Shown: positions 13,098 to 13,474 of the stretch, piece by piece | Position numbering within the stretch: the stretch's first letter is position 1 | Layout: each line of letters opens with the position of its first letter | Origin: Hyphomicrobiales bacterium | GTDB lineage: Bacteria > Pseudomonadota > Alphaproteobacteria > Rhizobiales > Beijerinckiaceae | Reading direction: 5' to 3' | Length of the DNA: 13,474 bases | Assembly (NCBI GenBank): GCA_015655535.1 | Contig: JAATEW010000138.1 | Span: 1 to 13,474 of the forward strand | Translations under genes and position numbers: made by a program | Notes under the pieces: model-generated | The model's input: the letters and a program-made list of their open reading frames with translations, nothing else | The model's database searches: none | What the model was told of the DNA's origin: nothing

Positions 13098-13474
13098 TCA
13101 GCTCCTTTTGGGAATCTTGCCGAGCGCAGCGAGCATCGCCGCGGGCGTCATGGGCAGAGTGCGCAGACGGATGCCGGTGGCATTATAGACGGCATTGGCG
13201 ATCGCAGGCGCTGTCGCAATATTGGCGGGTTCGGCTATGCCATAGGCATCGGTCGCGCTTTGTCCTTGATAGTTTTCGAGGACGATCACCTCGATCTCGG
13301 GTGTCTCGCGAGGCCCTGCGAATTTATAGGCTTCGAGATTCGGGTTCACCATGCCGCCGGTATTTTGATCGAAGATGCGATTCTCGAAGAGCGCATAAGA
13401 CAGGCCCATCAACACGCCACCCTGACTCTGGCTCTCGAACTGCAATGGGTTCATCGGACGGCCGCGGTCGTGAA
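13098..13474 (-). CDS. Molybdopterin-binding subunit of a xanthine dehydrogenase-family oxidoreductase, C-terminal part
   Basis: The frame runs off the right edge, leaving the last 124 residues of a protein usually about 730 long. HDRGRPMNPLQFESQSQGGV fits the family pattern (D-x-GR-x-xNP followed by Q-x-QGG). It is followed by GLSYALFENRIFDQNTGGMVN and YGIAEPANIATAPAIANAVY, which holds the Glu (in GIAEP) that acts as the catalytic base in xanthine dehydrogenase/aldehyde oxidoreductase large subunits. The C-terminus TGIRLRTLPMTP is typical. With the [4Fe-4S] FAD subunit next door this fits a PaoABC-type aldehyde dehydrogenase rather than a cytoplasmic xanthine dehydrogenase. The [2Fe-2S] subunit is not in the window. 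Substrate range is inferred from the family only. Confidence 0.9.
   Translation of the reverse strand, partial: HDRGRPMNPLQFESQSQGGVLMGLSYALFENRIFDQNTGGMVNPNLEAYKFAGPRETPEIEVIVLENYQGQSATDAYGIAEPANIATAPAIANAVYNATGIRLRTLPMTPAAMLAALGKIPKRS

Overview
The window looks like part of an alphaproteobacterial chromosome, probably Hyphomicrobiales and possibly near Beijerinckiaceae. This is inferred from the GC-rich coding sequence, a short Omp25/RopB-type outer-membrane barrel ending in PVVAKY, an HU protein with a Lys/Ala-rich N-terminal extension, and many GTG/TTG-compatible starts. I could not run a search, so the genus is open. No tRNA, rRNA, CRISPR array, transposase or phage gene was seen.

Left part (1-2940): the C-terminal half of a glycogen-debranching/amylo-alpha-1,6-glucosidase-type protein (+) ends before a bidirectional hairpin terminator. 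Beyond it, read leftward on the minus strand, are an HU-like nucleoid protein, a six-helix membrane protein of unknown function and a small His/Cys-rich protein of unknown function.

Middle (2940-9320): an intergenic stretch with a long perfect hairpin follows the 3' end of a large exported protein. That protein combines an SMP-30-like beta-propeller, a sorbosone/PQQ-type sugar dehydrogenase propeller and a cytochrome c domain. It appears to start at a TTG, and its Shine-Dalgarno lies inside an inverted repeat. Further right are an 85-residue unknown protein and the outer-membrane barrel (both minus). A 351-bp divergent intergenic region with two helically phased ATACGTAT palindromes separates these from a DHA2-type drug/solute exporter (+).

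Right part (9600-13474): five minus-strand genes with gaps of 4-50 bp form a likely operon. In transcription order they are the Mo-cofactor subunit of a xanthine dehydrogenase/PaoC-type oxidoreductase (cut by the right edge), its FAD subunit with a four-cysteine [4Fe-4S] insert as in PaoB, a SagB-like nitroreductase with a twin-arginine leader, an FMN-dependent alpha-hydroxy-acid dehydrogenase with a twin-arginine leader, and a Sec-exported tetraheme cytochrome c. The leaders imply that the last three act in the periplasm, and PaoABC-type enzymes are periplasmic in E. coli. Together they look like a periplasmic oxidation module that could pass electrons from aldehydes and hydroxy acids to a shared multiheme cytochrome. 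This operon is the strongest candidate for an undescribed system here. The [2Fe-2S] subunit would be expected just beyond the right edge.
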